A DNA stretch of 64,000 nt, from positions 62,001 through 126,000 of the forward strand of contig JACPQY010000085.1 of assembly GCA_016190245.1 (NCBI GenBank), read 5' to 3'. The position numbers and the translations under genes were made by a program. The DNA comes from Nitrospirota bacterium. GTDB lineage: Bacteria; JACPQY01. The notes under the pieces were generated by a model. It was not told the DNA's origin and made no database searches. It saw only the letters and a list, made by a program, of their open reading frames with translations. Below are positions 53,651 to 60,949 of this stretch, piece by piece. Within the stretch, counting starts at the first letter, position 1. Each line of letters starts with the position of its first letter.

Positions 53651-56491
53651 TCAGGTCGCCGGATCCGGCCGGGAACGAAAATAGGCCAGGAGTTCCCGTT
53701 TGCCGAGGGTGCGCTCCGGCGAAGCCGCTCTCTGCTCCCGGGGAATGCCCTGCCGATCCGCCAAGGCGTCCGGGAGCGCATTCTCAGGGATCACGATCAC
53801 GTTGTCGCGGGACAGCTCCTTGACGCGATAGAAAACTCCATCCAACCGAATCACTTCCCCTCGCTCAATTCGGCCGATCTTCTTTGCTCTCTTCGGCAAA
53901 GGCGGATCGATCATGTCTTGAACGAGTTCCCTGATCGCACGAGGACGCACGCGGGAAAGGCACAGACTCTCCCGCGATCCCCTCACCACGCTCCACAAGA
54001 TAGCTGCTTCCGATTGAATGGGCTTGACTTGGACCTTTCTGACCCCGCTTGTTCCATCGTGATGGGGTACTCGCACCACGAGTCCGCCCTTCTGACTCTT
54101 TGCGGTGTAGCGCCGTTGTCCCGTCGTTGTCGGCTGCGGCAGGGGTTTGTGGACCCAAAGCTTGGGCGTGTCCACGTTGGCGGGCTGCTGAAACAGGCTG
54201 AGATCCATCAGTTGCCTTCGCCATGTCGCCTTCAGCTTTCCGAGTTCCCGCACAATGGGAACGGCTCGCCGTCTCAGGAATCCGGCCCAGTCCGGCGCAA
54301 GTGCCAACAGCGCGACTCCCGGCCGTGGTCGCAACTCATGTTCAAACGAACCATTCTCCAGAACCACCAAGGCTCCTTTTTCATCCTTCTTGACGCAGGG
54401 GCGAACGGCGGTCTCGCACAGTATGCGAGGTCGCCAGGTGTGCGGCGGCGTGGCGGCGAGCAGGGCGGCGTCCTGCGCATGATTGAACAAATCCGTACGA
54501 TCCTTCCTTGGGAAGTTCTCCTGTCGAGCCTCGCGGTCGTGGAAGAGCCAAGACATGCGGAGGTCGCGGGTCCATCGACCGGAAACCACCTGGAGGTGCG
54601 GTTTCCCGAGGATATACGCCGGGGACGGCGGTTCGACTCCATACGTCTTGAAAAGTTCGGCGATTTCCGCAGCAAACGCTCCGCTTCGGGCGGCGACCCG
54701 CGCCAAGGGAGTCGGGTCGTCCGGGTAGTTCGCGCCCGCCGGGAGCAGAAGAAGCATGCGCTTGAAGTCGGGCATGTTGATTCGCCTGACTCTTTCTTCA
54801 AAACGTAGCCATTCCTCCTCCTTCTTCCACTCGCTCGGCAGTCTGTTGCCTTTCCCCGTGTCGGGATGATTGCATGTGTGGCAGGCAGCCACGCGATTGA
54901 GTTGGAGGTCGGGACCACCGCGTGCCCTCGGCACGATGTGGTCCATCTCCGTTGCCTCCACCGGGATCTCCTTCCCGCAATACATGCAAGTCCCGCCTGA
55001 TTCGCCGTGCAGTCTCTCCCGGATGGACAGGGTCTTCCGCTCAGTTTGCTTCCCCTTCCCCACCCGCTCCGTCTGAGGGTCGGGAATCTCCAAGGTAAGA
55101 AGGGCCACCGGACCATGTCGCCACGCTACCTGACCCTTCTTCCCTCGAATGAACAAGATCTCCTCCAGTCTCCTCAACACGCGCTGATCATGCTGCTCCC
55201 GACGCGGATTCGGGGCGTGGCGGCCCCGCATCTGTTGCCAGGCCAGCCCTGCATCCATCATGCTTCCGCCACCAGCGGCCAGATCGAGATGTTGCATGCA
55301 CAACTTGGCACGGCCTCGGCGAGGAGTACGATTCAGAAGATCGTTCAACTGCGGAAGCATCGGGTGGTCGAGGTTCCATTGCCCCTTGGAGTTCTTCATC
55401 CATCTCCTCGGCGATTCGATGGAATCCAGGTACTTGCTGATGTTGTCCTCCGACGGGGCGCGTTCGGTCACGGGGACCTTCGGACCTTTCGGGAAATCAG
55501 ATCCGCTCGCCCGTTTTTCCCACCAATCAAGCAATGGCTTCCGCTCCTCATTCGACAGGGAGCGAAACTCCCTCGCACCTGTCCATTTTGGGACACGCAG
55601 ATTACCGACGGCCGCGCGGAATGCCTTGAATCGGACCTCGGGTTTCTTGAGTCTTGGCGTCTTCTTCCCGCACCACGAGCAACCCGACCTCAATCGATTG
55701 TCGAATCGGGCGGGGCGTAAAACTCTGTTCAGAAGACCGACCAATTCCTTGCACCACCGCTCGATAACCATTGGCTCCATCCGGTGTTTTTCGCCGAACC
55801 GTTGCACGATCACTCGAACAGCGTTTTCCTTGATCTGCCGGGGAACCGCTTTACGCGGTTCGGGTGGCCTGTTCAGCGAGTTCTCATAGGCAGCCGTCAG
55901 CTTCGGTCTGGCGCGACGCTCGACCTCGGCCCTGAGTTGCTCCGCCATCGTGCCGGCCTCTCTCAGGATGCAGCAGGATTCGAGAAAGTCGTGGAGCCGC
56001 GCATCGGGCAGATCCTCGAAATCCTTGTCGTCATACCTGTAGCCGCGTTTCTTGAAGATCAGCGTTATCGCTCGAACAAAACCACGGGCATCGAGACCAT
56101 CCTTCTGCGCCACTTCAATCCAACCCGGACCGCCGCAGGGGTCGGCCCCTTTCGTTTCGTAAGTGCCCGGTTTCGGCCAGAATCTCTTGTCGGCCAGTAC
56201 GTCATAGGGGTCCGGAAGCCGCTCTCCGTTCGGAAGCTTCTGTCTCAGAACCCATGACCGAAGGCGCGCGAGTCGCATTTTCTTGGCGTGGCGGGTCCTC
56301 CTCCCCCTTCGCAGGATCCGGCGCTGTTCAAGTGTGGCATCGTGAAAATCCACATACGTTTCGGCATGAAGGATTTCGCGATTCCTGACAACGGCGATGC
56401 CGCCCGCGGCCTCACCGAGATCAACACCCACCCGCACAGAATTCAGAAAACTGTCAACACGCGATGCCAAGTCGGGAGGAACGCCATTCAT
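53651..56491 (-). CDS. cas9: compact Cas9 nuclease (type II-C2/II-D-like)
   Basis: 946 residues. RuvC-I is 'RVGVDLGEAAGG' (Asp24). An Arg-rich bridge helix spans about 56-79. A CxxC knuckle (Cys271, Cys274) lies in the recognition region. RuvC-II is 'LLTLEIP' (Glu468). The HNH domain has Asp517-His518 and Asn532 and is flanked by CMYC (Cys502, Cys505) and CHTC (Cys537, Cys540), a zinc ribbon. RuvC-III is 'FNHAQDAALLA' (His671, Asp674). All expected nuclease residues are present. The C-terminal 250 residues would form the WED and PAM-interacting region. Size and Cas4 linkage exclude ordinary II-A and II-B. The gene lies directly downstream of the tracrRNA on the same strand, and no Shine-Dalgarno sequence precedes the ATG. 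Confidence 0.93.
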   Translation of the reverse strand: MNGVPPDLASRVDSFLNSVRVGVDLGEAAGGIAVVRNREILHAETYVDFHDATLEQRRILRRGRRTRHAKKMRLARLRSWVLRQKLPNGERLPDPYDVLADKRFWPKPGTYETKGADPCGGPGWIEVAQKDGLDARGFVRAITLIFKKRGYRYDDKDFEDLPDARLHDFLESCCILREAGTMAEQLRAEVERRARPKLTAAYENSLNRPPEPRKAVPRQIKENAVRVIVQRFGEKHRMEPMVIERWCKELVGLLNRVLRPARFDNRLRSGCSWCGKKTPRLKKPEVRFKAFRAAVGNLRVPKWTGAREFRSLSNEERKPLLDWWEKRASGSDFPKGPKVPVTERAPSEDNISKYLDSIESPRRWMKNSKGQWNLDHPMLPQLNDLLNRTPRRGRAKLCMQHLDLAAGGGSMMDAGLAWQQMRGRHAPNPRREQHDQRVLRRLEEILFIRGKKGQVAWRHGPVALLTLEIPDPQTERVGKGKQTERKTLSIRERLHGESGGTCMYCGKEIPVEATEMDHIVPRARGGPDLQLNRVAACHTCNHPDTGKGNRLPSEWKKEEEWLRFEERVRRINMPDFKRMLLLLPAGANYPDDPTPLARVAARSGAFAAEIAELFKTYGVEPPSPAYILGKPHLQVVSGRWTRDLRMSWLFHDREARQENFPRKDRTDLFNHAQDAALLAATPPHTWRPRILCETAVRPCVKKDEKGALVVLENGSFEHELRPRPGVALLALAPDWAGFLRRRAVPIVRELGKLKATWRRQLMDLSLFQQPANVDTPKLWVHKPLPQPTTTGQRRYTAKSQKGGLVVRVPHHDGTSGVRKVQVKPIQSEAAILWSVVRGSRESLCLSRVRPRAIRELVQDMIDPPLPKRAKKIGRIERGEVIRLDGVFYRVKELSRDNVIVIPENALPDALADRQGIPREQRAASPERTLGKRELLAYFRSRPDPAT

Positions 56492-56499
56492 GGTTCATC

Positions 56500-56668
56500 A
56501 TGAGGAGAGAGAAAGAGGCGGCTGGGCTCGGCAGCCGCCCGGGAGTCCTTGCCCTTCCGCAGAGCCGGCCTTGCGGTGGCGGGGCCAGGCATTGGGGAGA
56601 GCGGGTAGCTGGACTCTGTCATCCGGTCCCGTGTCCTGGCGCCTGGGCTTCTTTCATTCTGGAAGCAC
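56500..56668 (-). ncRNA. predicted tracrRNA
   Basis: The minus strand of 56651-56668 pairs with the 5' end of the minus-strand CRISPR repeat. The plus strand here reads CTTTCATTCT-GGAAGCA, and the repeat complement reads CTTTCATTCTCGGAAGCA, giving 17 pairs with one bulged base, extended by G-U pairs. Downstream in the RNA are a CCGCA/TGCGG stem and a final GGCGGCT...AGCCGCC hairpin (56539-56517), followed by a TCTTTCTCTC tract that ends nine bases before cas9. A consensus -35 TTGACA (56701-56696) with a weak -10 (TGAAGT) would start the RNA near 56666. Confidence 0.8.
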
Positions 56669-56694
56669 CTCTACTTCAGCACCGGAATACTGGC

Positions 56695-56723
56695 TTGTCA
56701 AGTACTACATACCTGTGTATGCT
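56695..56723 (+). promoter_or_regulatory. cas1-cas2-cas4 promoter overlapping the divergent tracrRNA -35
   Basis: TTGTCA (56695-56700), 17 bases, TATGCT (56718-56723) on the plus strand. The same bases read on the minus strand give TTGACA (56701-56696), so the two -35 boxes overlap by five bases. Confidence 0.6.
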
Positions 56724-56812
56724 ATACGAACGGGGGAGGGAGGCGACATGGAGGCGGGCTCATCGCGTGCGACTGGGCAGCCCCTTTTGGGATAGGGAAT
56801 AGGAGGGAACGT

Positions 56813-57919
56813 ATGGAACAGGTGATCGTGGATCAATTCGGGGCCTATCTGTCCAAGAAGAGCGAAAGGCTCGTGGTGAAGGCGCCGAGAGCGCCGGAAC
56901 TGCGGCCCGCGGATGGGATTCAGCTTCTGCTCCCGTTCCCCGACCCGCCGGATGCCGGCGAGGCCAGACCGGCGCCCCTTCGGAAGGGAACGATTCTGGC
57001 CGAGATTCCATTTTTCCGAATCTGCGAGATCCTCGTGACCTCCAGGGGGGTGTCGCTCTCGACCGACCTGATCGAGGAGTGTTGCCGGAGGGGGATTCGG
57101 ATCACACTACTGGCGGGGAGCCGACCCTTCGCCATGCTCTCCTCGCCGATGCTGACCGCCACGGTGCAAACGCGCCGCGAACAGATGCAGGCGTATCTGG
57201 ACGAACGCGGGTTCGAACTGGCGCGCGCGTTCTGCGCGGGCAAGGTCCGCAACCAGATCCGCCTTCTCCGTTACTACGGCAAGTATCTCAAGGAGGCTCA
57301 CCCCGATCGGTACGAGCAGGTAGCGTCCGGCACGGGGGCGATTGAGGCCATCGAAGGGAAACTCCGCGAAGTGCAGGCGGCGGACATTGATTCGGCGCGC
57401 GAGGTCCTCATGGGTCTGGAGGGCACGGCGGCGCGTGTCTACTGGTCGGGCATTCGATGCCTCTTGGAAGGCCACATCGAGTTCTCCGGGCGCGAGCATC
57501 GGGGGGCCGCCGACCCCGTGAACGCTTCGCTCAATTACGGCTACGGGATTCTCTACTCCGTCGTGTGGGGCGCCATCCTGAACGCCGGGCTCGAGCCGTT
57601 CGCCGGCTTCCTGCACGTGGACCGGCCGGGGAAGCCGTCGCTCGTCCTCGACATGACCGAGGAGTTCCGTGCCCCGGTGGTGGATCGGGCCGTGGTCGGC
57701 CTGTTCACGAGAGACCAGAAGGTGGGGATGGCAGAGGGCCTCCTTGATGCGGAAAGCCGGAAGCTCATTGCCGATCGCGTGAAGGACCGGCTCTCGGCCC
57801 CGGAACCATATCGGGGGGCGAAGTACCAAGTGCGCTCGATCATCCAGGCGCAGGCGCGCCGCGTGGCCGTGGCCGTCCGGCGAGAGGGGCGATACGAGCC
57901 CTTCGGATTCACCTGGTAG
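56813..57919 (+). CDS. cas1: CRISPR integrase Cas1
   Basis: 368 residues. The catalytic set is visible: Glu in 'GLEGTAARVYW', His in 'GFLHVDRPGKPSLVLD' and Asp/Glu in 'LDMTEEFR'. The start 'MEQVIVDQFGAYLSKKSERLVV' is typical of Cas1 proteins that work with Cas4 in type I systems rather than of II-A or II-C Cas1. It joins new spacers to the array. GGGAGGG-type sequence and a promoter precede it. Confidence 0.94.
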   Translation: MEQVIVDQFGAYLSKKSERLVVKAPRAPELRPADGIQLLLPFPDPPDAGEARPAPLRKGTILAEIPFFRICEILVTSRGVSLSTDLIEECCRRGIRITLLAGSRPFAMLSSPMLTATVQTRREQMQAYLDERGFELARAFCAGKVRNQIRLLRYYGKYLKEAHPDRYEQVASGTGAIEAIEGKLREVQAADIDSAREVLMGLEGTAARVYWSGIRCLLEGHIEFSGREHRGAADPVNASLNYGYGILYSVVWGAILNAGLEPFAGFLHVDRPGKPSLVLDMTEEFRAPVVDRAVVGLFTRDQKVGMAEGLLDAESRKLIADRVKDRLSAPEPYRGAKYQVRSIIQAQARRVAVAVRREGRYEPFGFTW

Positions 57920-57924
57920 GGGCG

Positions 57925-58221
57925 ATGGACGAGATCCTCACGCTGGCCGTGTACGACATCGAGCAGGACCGCATCCGCGCGAAGATCGCCGATATCTGCA
58001 AGGACTACGGCCTCGAGCGGATCCAGTTCAGCGCGTTCATGGGCCGTCTCTCCCGAAACCGCCGGGAGGAGCTGTTTCTCAAACTCACCGGGAGACTTGG
58101 GGACACGCCCGGTCAAATCCTCGTCGTGCCCATCTGCGAGAAAGACGCCCGGGCCGTCCAGGAGAAGACGGTCCCACCCGCGCGCGAGGCACACGGCGCC
58201 GAGGAGACCTCGGCACCATGA
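57925..58221 (+). CDS. cas2: CRISPR adaptation protein Cas2
   Basis: 98 residues with the ferredoxin-like Cas2 start 'LTLAVYDIEQDRIRAKIADICKDYGLERIQFSAFMG'. It bridges two Cas1 dimers in the integration complex. It starts five bases after cas1, and its stop overlaps cas4 (ATGA). Confidence 0.94.
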   Translation: MDEILTLAVYDIEQDRIRAKIADICKDYGLERIQFSAFMGRLSRNRREELFLKLTGRLGDTPGQILVVPICEKDARAVQEKTVPPAREAHGAEETSAP

Positions 58222-58790
58222 TCCTCCGCGTGGCGGACCTCAGGCAGTACGCGTACTGTCCACGCGTCGTCTACTTCACGTACGTCCAACCCCTCGATCG
58301 GCAGCCCACGTACAAAATGAAGGAGGGGAACTCCGCCGAGTCCAAGACCATACCCACGGAAAGACGGCGAACGCTCGCCCGCTACGAATTGCCCCAAGGC
58401 GTTCGAACATTCGGCGTATCGCTCTCCTCCCCAAGAATCGGACTGAGCGGAAAACTCGATCTCCTGATCGAAGCCGAGGGAAGGTACTATCCCGTGGAGT
58501 TCAAGACCACCCGTCCCAGTGTTTTTCCCAACATGCGATGCCAGCTCGCGGGCTACGCCCTGTTGGTCGAGGAACGATCCGGTACACCGGTGGAGAGCGG
58601 ATTCATCCAGTTTCTTCCTTCCGGCCGAACCTTCCCGGTGGATCTCCCGAGCACGCTCAAGGCCGAGACGCGCGGACTCGTTGAGACCATGCGCCGGATG
58701 ATCGAACGGGAGGAGATGCCGGAGCCCACGCCACGGCAGCAGCGGTGCGCGGACTGCGAATATCGAAACTTCTGCGGGGATGTTTCGTGA
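58218..58790 (+). CDS. cas4: CRISPR adaptation exonuclease Cas4
   Basis: 190 residues. The iron-sulfur ligands are 'YAYCPR' near the N-terminus and 'CADCEYRNFC' at the C-terminus. The RecB-type nuclease residues are in 'GLSGKLDLLIEAEG' and 'YYPVEFKT' (D...E-K). Cas4 trims prespacers and selects those next to a PAM. It is translationally coupled to cas2 and lies 109 bases from the array. Confidence 0.93.
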   Translation: MILRVADLRQYAYCPRVVYFTYVQPLDRQPTYKMKEGNSAESKTIPTERRRTLARYELPQGVRTFGVSLSSPRIGLSGKLDLLIEAEGRYYPVEFKTTRPSVFPNMRCQLAGYALLVEERSGTPVESGFIQFLPSGRTFPVDLPSTLKAETRGLVETMRRMIEREEMPEPTPRQQRCADCEYRNFCGDVS

Positions 58791-58899
58791 CGCCGGGCGT
58801 TTCGAAAATCCCCCGCCTTTTCCGGCGGGCTAGGCGTTTTCGAGGTCGTCTGGCTGTAGAAGCCGAAAATCGGCTGAAAGGGCGGGCACATGGCCCGCC
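58791..58899. promoter_or_regulatory. cas4-side flank of the array (leader candidate) with three hairpins
   Basis: CCCGCC-tttt-cc-GGCGGG (about 58804-58830), AGCCGA-aaa-TCGGCT (58861-58875), and CTGAAAGGGCGGGC / GCCCGCCCTTTCAG (58874-58887 with 58893-58906). The last one takes in the first seven bases of repeat 1. Confidence 0.6.
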
Positions 58900-59405
58900 C
58901 TTTCAGAGGCTACCAAGATGCTTCCGAGAATGAAAGACTCGGTCACGCGGGCCTCTAGGGCGGCGCGGTCGGCTTTCAGAGGCTACCAAGATGCTTCCGA
59001 GAATGAAAGTCCTAAATGGAGGGCGTCCCGTTTCCGGGCGGTTTCTTTCAGAGGCTACCAAGATGCTTCCGAGAATGAAAGCCTCCTCAATGTCCTGCGT
59101 AAACGCGTCGCTCAGTCCTTTCAGAGGCTACCAAGATGCTTCCGAGAATGAAAGGTTGCTATCCGGGGCTCGGCGGCGATTGCGGATCGGGACTTTCAGA
59201 GGCTACCAAGATGCTTCCGAGAATGAAAGATGCCCGTGCTGTCGGCGGGTACTAGAGAGCCACGACTTTCAGAGGCTACCAAGATGCTTCCGAGAATGAA
59301 AGGGCTGCTGCCGTGCCTCCGGGAGCGGCTGTTACTGTACAGTGGACGGCCGTCCACTGTACAGTATGAGCTTGTGGGCGCCCGAACCGCTTCCCGGAAT
59401 GAAAC
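58900..59405 (-). CRISPR. CRISPR array, six identical 37-bp repeats plus one degenerate
   Basis: Identical repeats start at 58900, 58973, 59045, 59118, 59193 and 59266; each begins CTTTCAGAGGCTACC and ends CCGAGAATGAAAG. Spacers are 36, 35, 36, 38 and 36 bp. A degenerate repeat at 59369-59405 keeps only the right half (CGCTTCC-GGAATGAAA). Repeat ends form the inverted pair CTTTCA/TGAAAG. The strand given is the inferred crRNA strand: the anti-repeat pairs with the 5' end of the minus-strand repeat. Decay of the last repeat on the right puts the old end of the array there and the integration end beside cas4. Confidence 0.95.
59333..59366. repeat. 34-bp perfect palindrome before the degenerate repeat
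   Basis: TACTGTACAGTGGACGG is followed at once by its exact reverse complement. The nested palindrome ACTGTACAGT occurs in each arm. It lies in the 66-bp gap between the last good repeat and the degenerate one. No T-run follows on either strand. Confidence 0.9.
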
Positions 59406-59423
59406 GCCGTAGTGGGGACTGCG

Positions 59424-59819
59424 CTACAGCTCCACCCGCGAGCCCCGGCGGAGGGTGCGATGGTCGATCGTGGGGGGGGGGGTGCTCTCGTCGATGACCA
59501 TTCCCCATTCCTGGAGAAGGAGCGCGCCGAAAAGGATTTCGATCTTGGTGCCGTTTTCGTGCCCGAGGTCGTCCACGGGCAGAACGATGGTGGCGTACCG
59601 GTAGGAGCGGCCCCGACTGTCTCGCACCTCACCTTCCACCACTCTACCCTCGCTCAAACGGTACTTCTTGCCTCCCAAACGGATCGTCAGCTCAGGCAAG
59701 CGCACCTTGGGCTTGCGGGCCACCAGCTCGCGCAGCGCAAAGGACCTCCACGCACCGGTATCCAGAATCGCGTTCACGGGTCGGCCACCCAGCTTCGCCT
59801 TTACGATCGGCCGAGCCAT
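59424..59819 (-). CDS. retropepsin-like aspartic protease, third copy in window
   Basis: 131 residues from the ATG at 59819. The catalytic motif is intact ('NAILDTGAWRSFA', Asp20), and a flap-like 'GRVVEGEVRDSRGRSYRYATIVL' and 'FGALLLQEWGM' follow. It is only distantly related to the pair at 16826-17824. It lies between the CRISPR array and tRNA-Pro and has no clear link to either. Confidence 0.8.
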   Translation of the reverse strand: MARPIVKAKLGGRPVNAILDTGAWRSFALRELVARKPKVRLPELTIRLGGKKYRLSEGRVVEGEVRDSRGRSYRYATIVLPVDDLGHENGTKIEILFGALLLQEWGMVIDESTPPPTIDHRTLRRGSRVEL

Positions 59820-59902
59820 CTTCCAAGTATCCCCGGCACTGGGACACCCTCCATGTCCGAGGTGGAGGGGAGTAGTGTTTCGACACACCAGAGCGCGATC
59901 AC

Positions 59903-59976
59903 TCCGGGAGCCCGGATTCGAACCGGGGACCCCCTGCTCCCAAAGCAGGTGCGCTACCAGGCTGCGCCACTCCCGG
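59903..59976 (-). tRNA. tRNA-Pro (anticodon TGG)
   Basis: 74 bases on the minus strand. The acceptor stem is CCGGGAG/CTCCCGG with discriminator A. The D arm is GCGC-AGCCTGGTA-GCGC, the anticodon loop TTTGGGA, and the T arm CCCGG-TTCGAAT-CCGGG. CCA is not encoded. The 5' end overlaps the last 23 bases of the peptidase gene upstream. Confidence 0.93.
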
Positions 59977-60901
59977 CGGTTGCACAGGCCACATCCATGG
60001 CCTTGGTGTTGTAATGGTACGCGAGGCGGCCGCGCGCGTCCACACCGATGAGGCCGCATTCCACCCCCTCCCGGCGGGCGAGACGGATAGCCTGTCGGAC
60101 GGCGCGCACCACTCCGAACCGCGGCGTCATCTCCGCGGCGCGATAGGTCAGCATCAAGCGGAGGATGCCTTCGCCCCACCCTGTTGCGGAGAATGCCGCG
60201 AGCGGTGAGGCATACGTGCCGGCCCCGATGATGGCGCTGTCCCCAACGCGACCGGGCAGTTTGAGCCACGTCCCTCCCGTAGAGGTGGCCGCGGCGAGAC
60301 TGCCGTGGCGGTCGAGGGCGACGGCGCCAACGGTGCCCTTGCTCGTGAGTCGTGAGTCATGAGTCGTGAGTCGAGGGAGGAGAAGCGGAAGGCGGGAGGA
60401 ATGAGGCGAGAGGCGGCCAGACGCCGTGTGACCGCCTGCCCTGCGCTTCTGCAGTAGCTCGTAGTGCTGGCGCCGATCGGCCGTGATCAGATGAGTAGCC
60501 GGTGCGGTCAGGCCGCGCGTGAGAGCCTGGGGAAGACGACCCACGATCAGGACGTGCCGCGTCCGCTTCATCACGCGCTCGGCGAGGAGGATTGGGTGGC
60601 GGATGTTTCGCACCGCGCCGACGGCCCCGCACCGGCCGTCCGAGCTCATGAGGGACGCGTCGCACTCCACGGTGCCTTCCGAGGTCAGCACCGATCCTCT
60701 GCCGGCGTTGAAGAGGGGGTGGTCCTCCAGAACGCGGACGGCGCGGATCACCGCCTCGAGGGCGGCTCCGCCTTTCTTCAGGATCCGGGCGCCGGCCTGC
60801 GCCGCCTGGTGCAAGGCCGTCCGGCGCACCGCCACATCGGTCTGCTCGATCCGGCCCGCCCCACCGTGGACAATGATGGCGAGGCGGCGGCGGAGGCGCA
60901 C
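59954..60901 (-). CDS. isoaspartyl peptidase/L-asparaginase (Ntn hydrolase) ending inside tRNA-Pro
   Basis: 315 residues of the plant-type asparaginase family: 'IIVHGGAGRIE' start, 'NAGRGSVLTSEGTVECDASLM', and the autocleavage site 'KGTVGAVALD' with nucleophile Thr190, then 'GAGTYA'. The proenzyme splits before Thr190. The linker just before it is enlarged by four heptamers (60347-60374). The last nine residues (ATAGSGAAW) are encoded partly by the tRNA-Pro gene, so the natural C-terminus has probably been replaced. Confidence 0.85.
   Translation of the reverse strand: MRLRRRLAIIVHGGAGRIEQTDVAVRRTALHQAAQAGARILKKGGAALEAVIRAVRVLEDHPLFNAGRGSVLTSEGTVECDASLMSSDGRCGAVGAVRNIRHPILLAERVMKRTRHVLIVGRLPQALTRGLTAPATHLITADRRQHYELLQKRRAGGHTASGRLSPHSSRLPLLLPRLTTHDSRLTSKGTVGAVALDRHGSLAAATSTGGTWLKLPGRVGDSAIIGAGTYASPLAAFSATGWGEGILRLMLTYRAAEMTPRFGVVRAVRQAIRLARREGVECGLIGVDARGRLAYHYNTKAMDVACATAGSGAAW
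60347..60374. repeat. tandem heptamers (GAGTCNN x4) inside the peptidase gene
   Basis: GAGTCGT, GAGTCAT, GAGTCGT and GAGTCGA follow one another in the linker coding region ('LTTHDSRLTS') just before the catalytic Thr codon. Confidence 0.8.
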
Positions 60902-60949
60902 GGGACTACCTCAGTCCCCCGACCCGCGAGAAAGAAACGACGCCGACGG

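Noticed and set aside
53651-56491. IscB or other transposon nuclease instead of Cas9
   Set aside because: The length (946 residues), the long recognition region, the array, tracrRNA and cas1-cas2-cas4 together indicate Cas9.
56651-56720. tracrRNA on the plus strand
   Set aside because: It would pair with the 3' end of the plus-strand repeat. Type II guides need pairing next to the spacer, at the 5' end of the repeat, which only the minus strand gives.
53651-58790. Subtype II-B, because Cas4 is present
   Set aside because: II-B Cas9 proteins are far larger, and the HNH zinc ribbon seen here is not typical of them.
59333-59366. Rho-independent terminator
   Set aside because: The palindrome has no loop and no T-run on either side.
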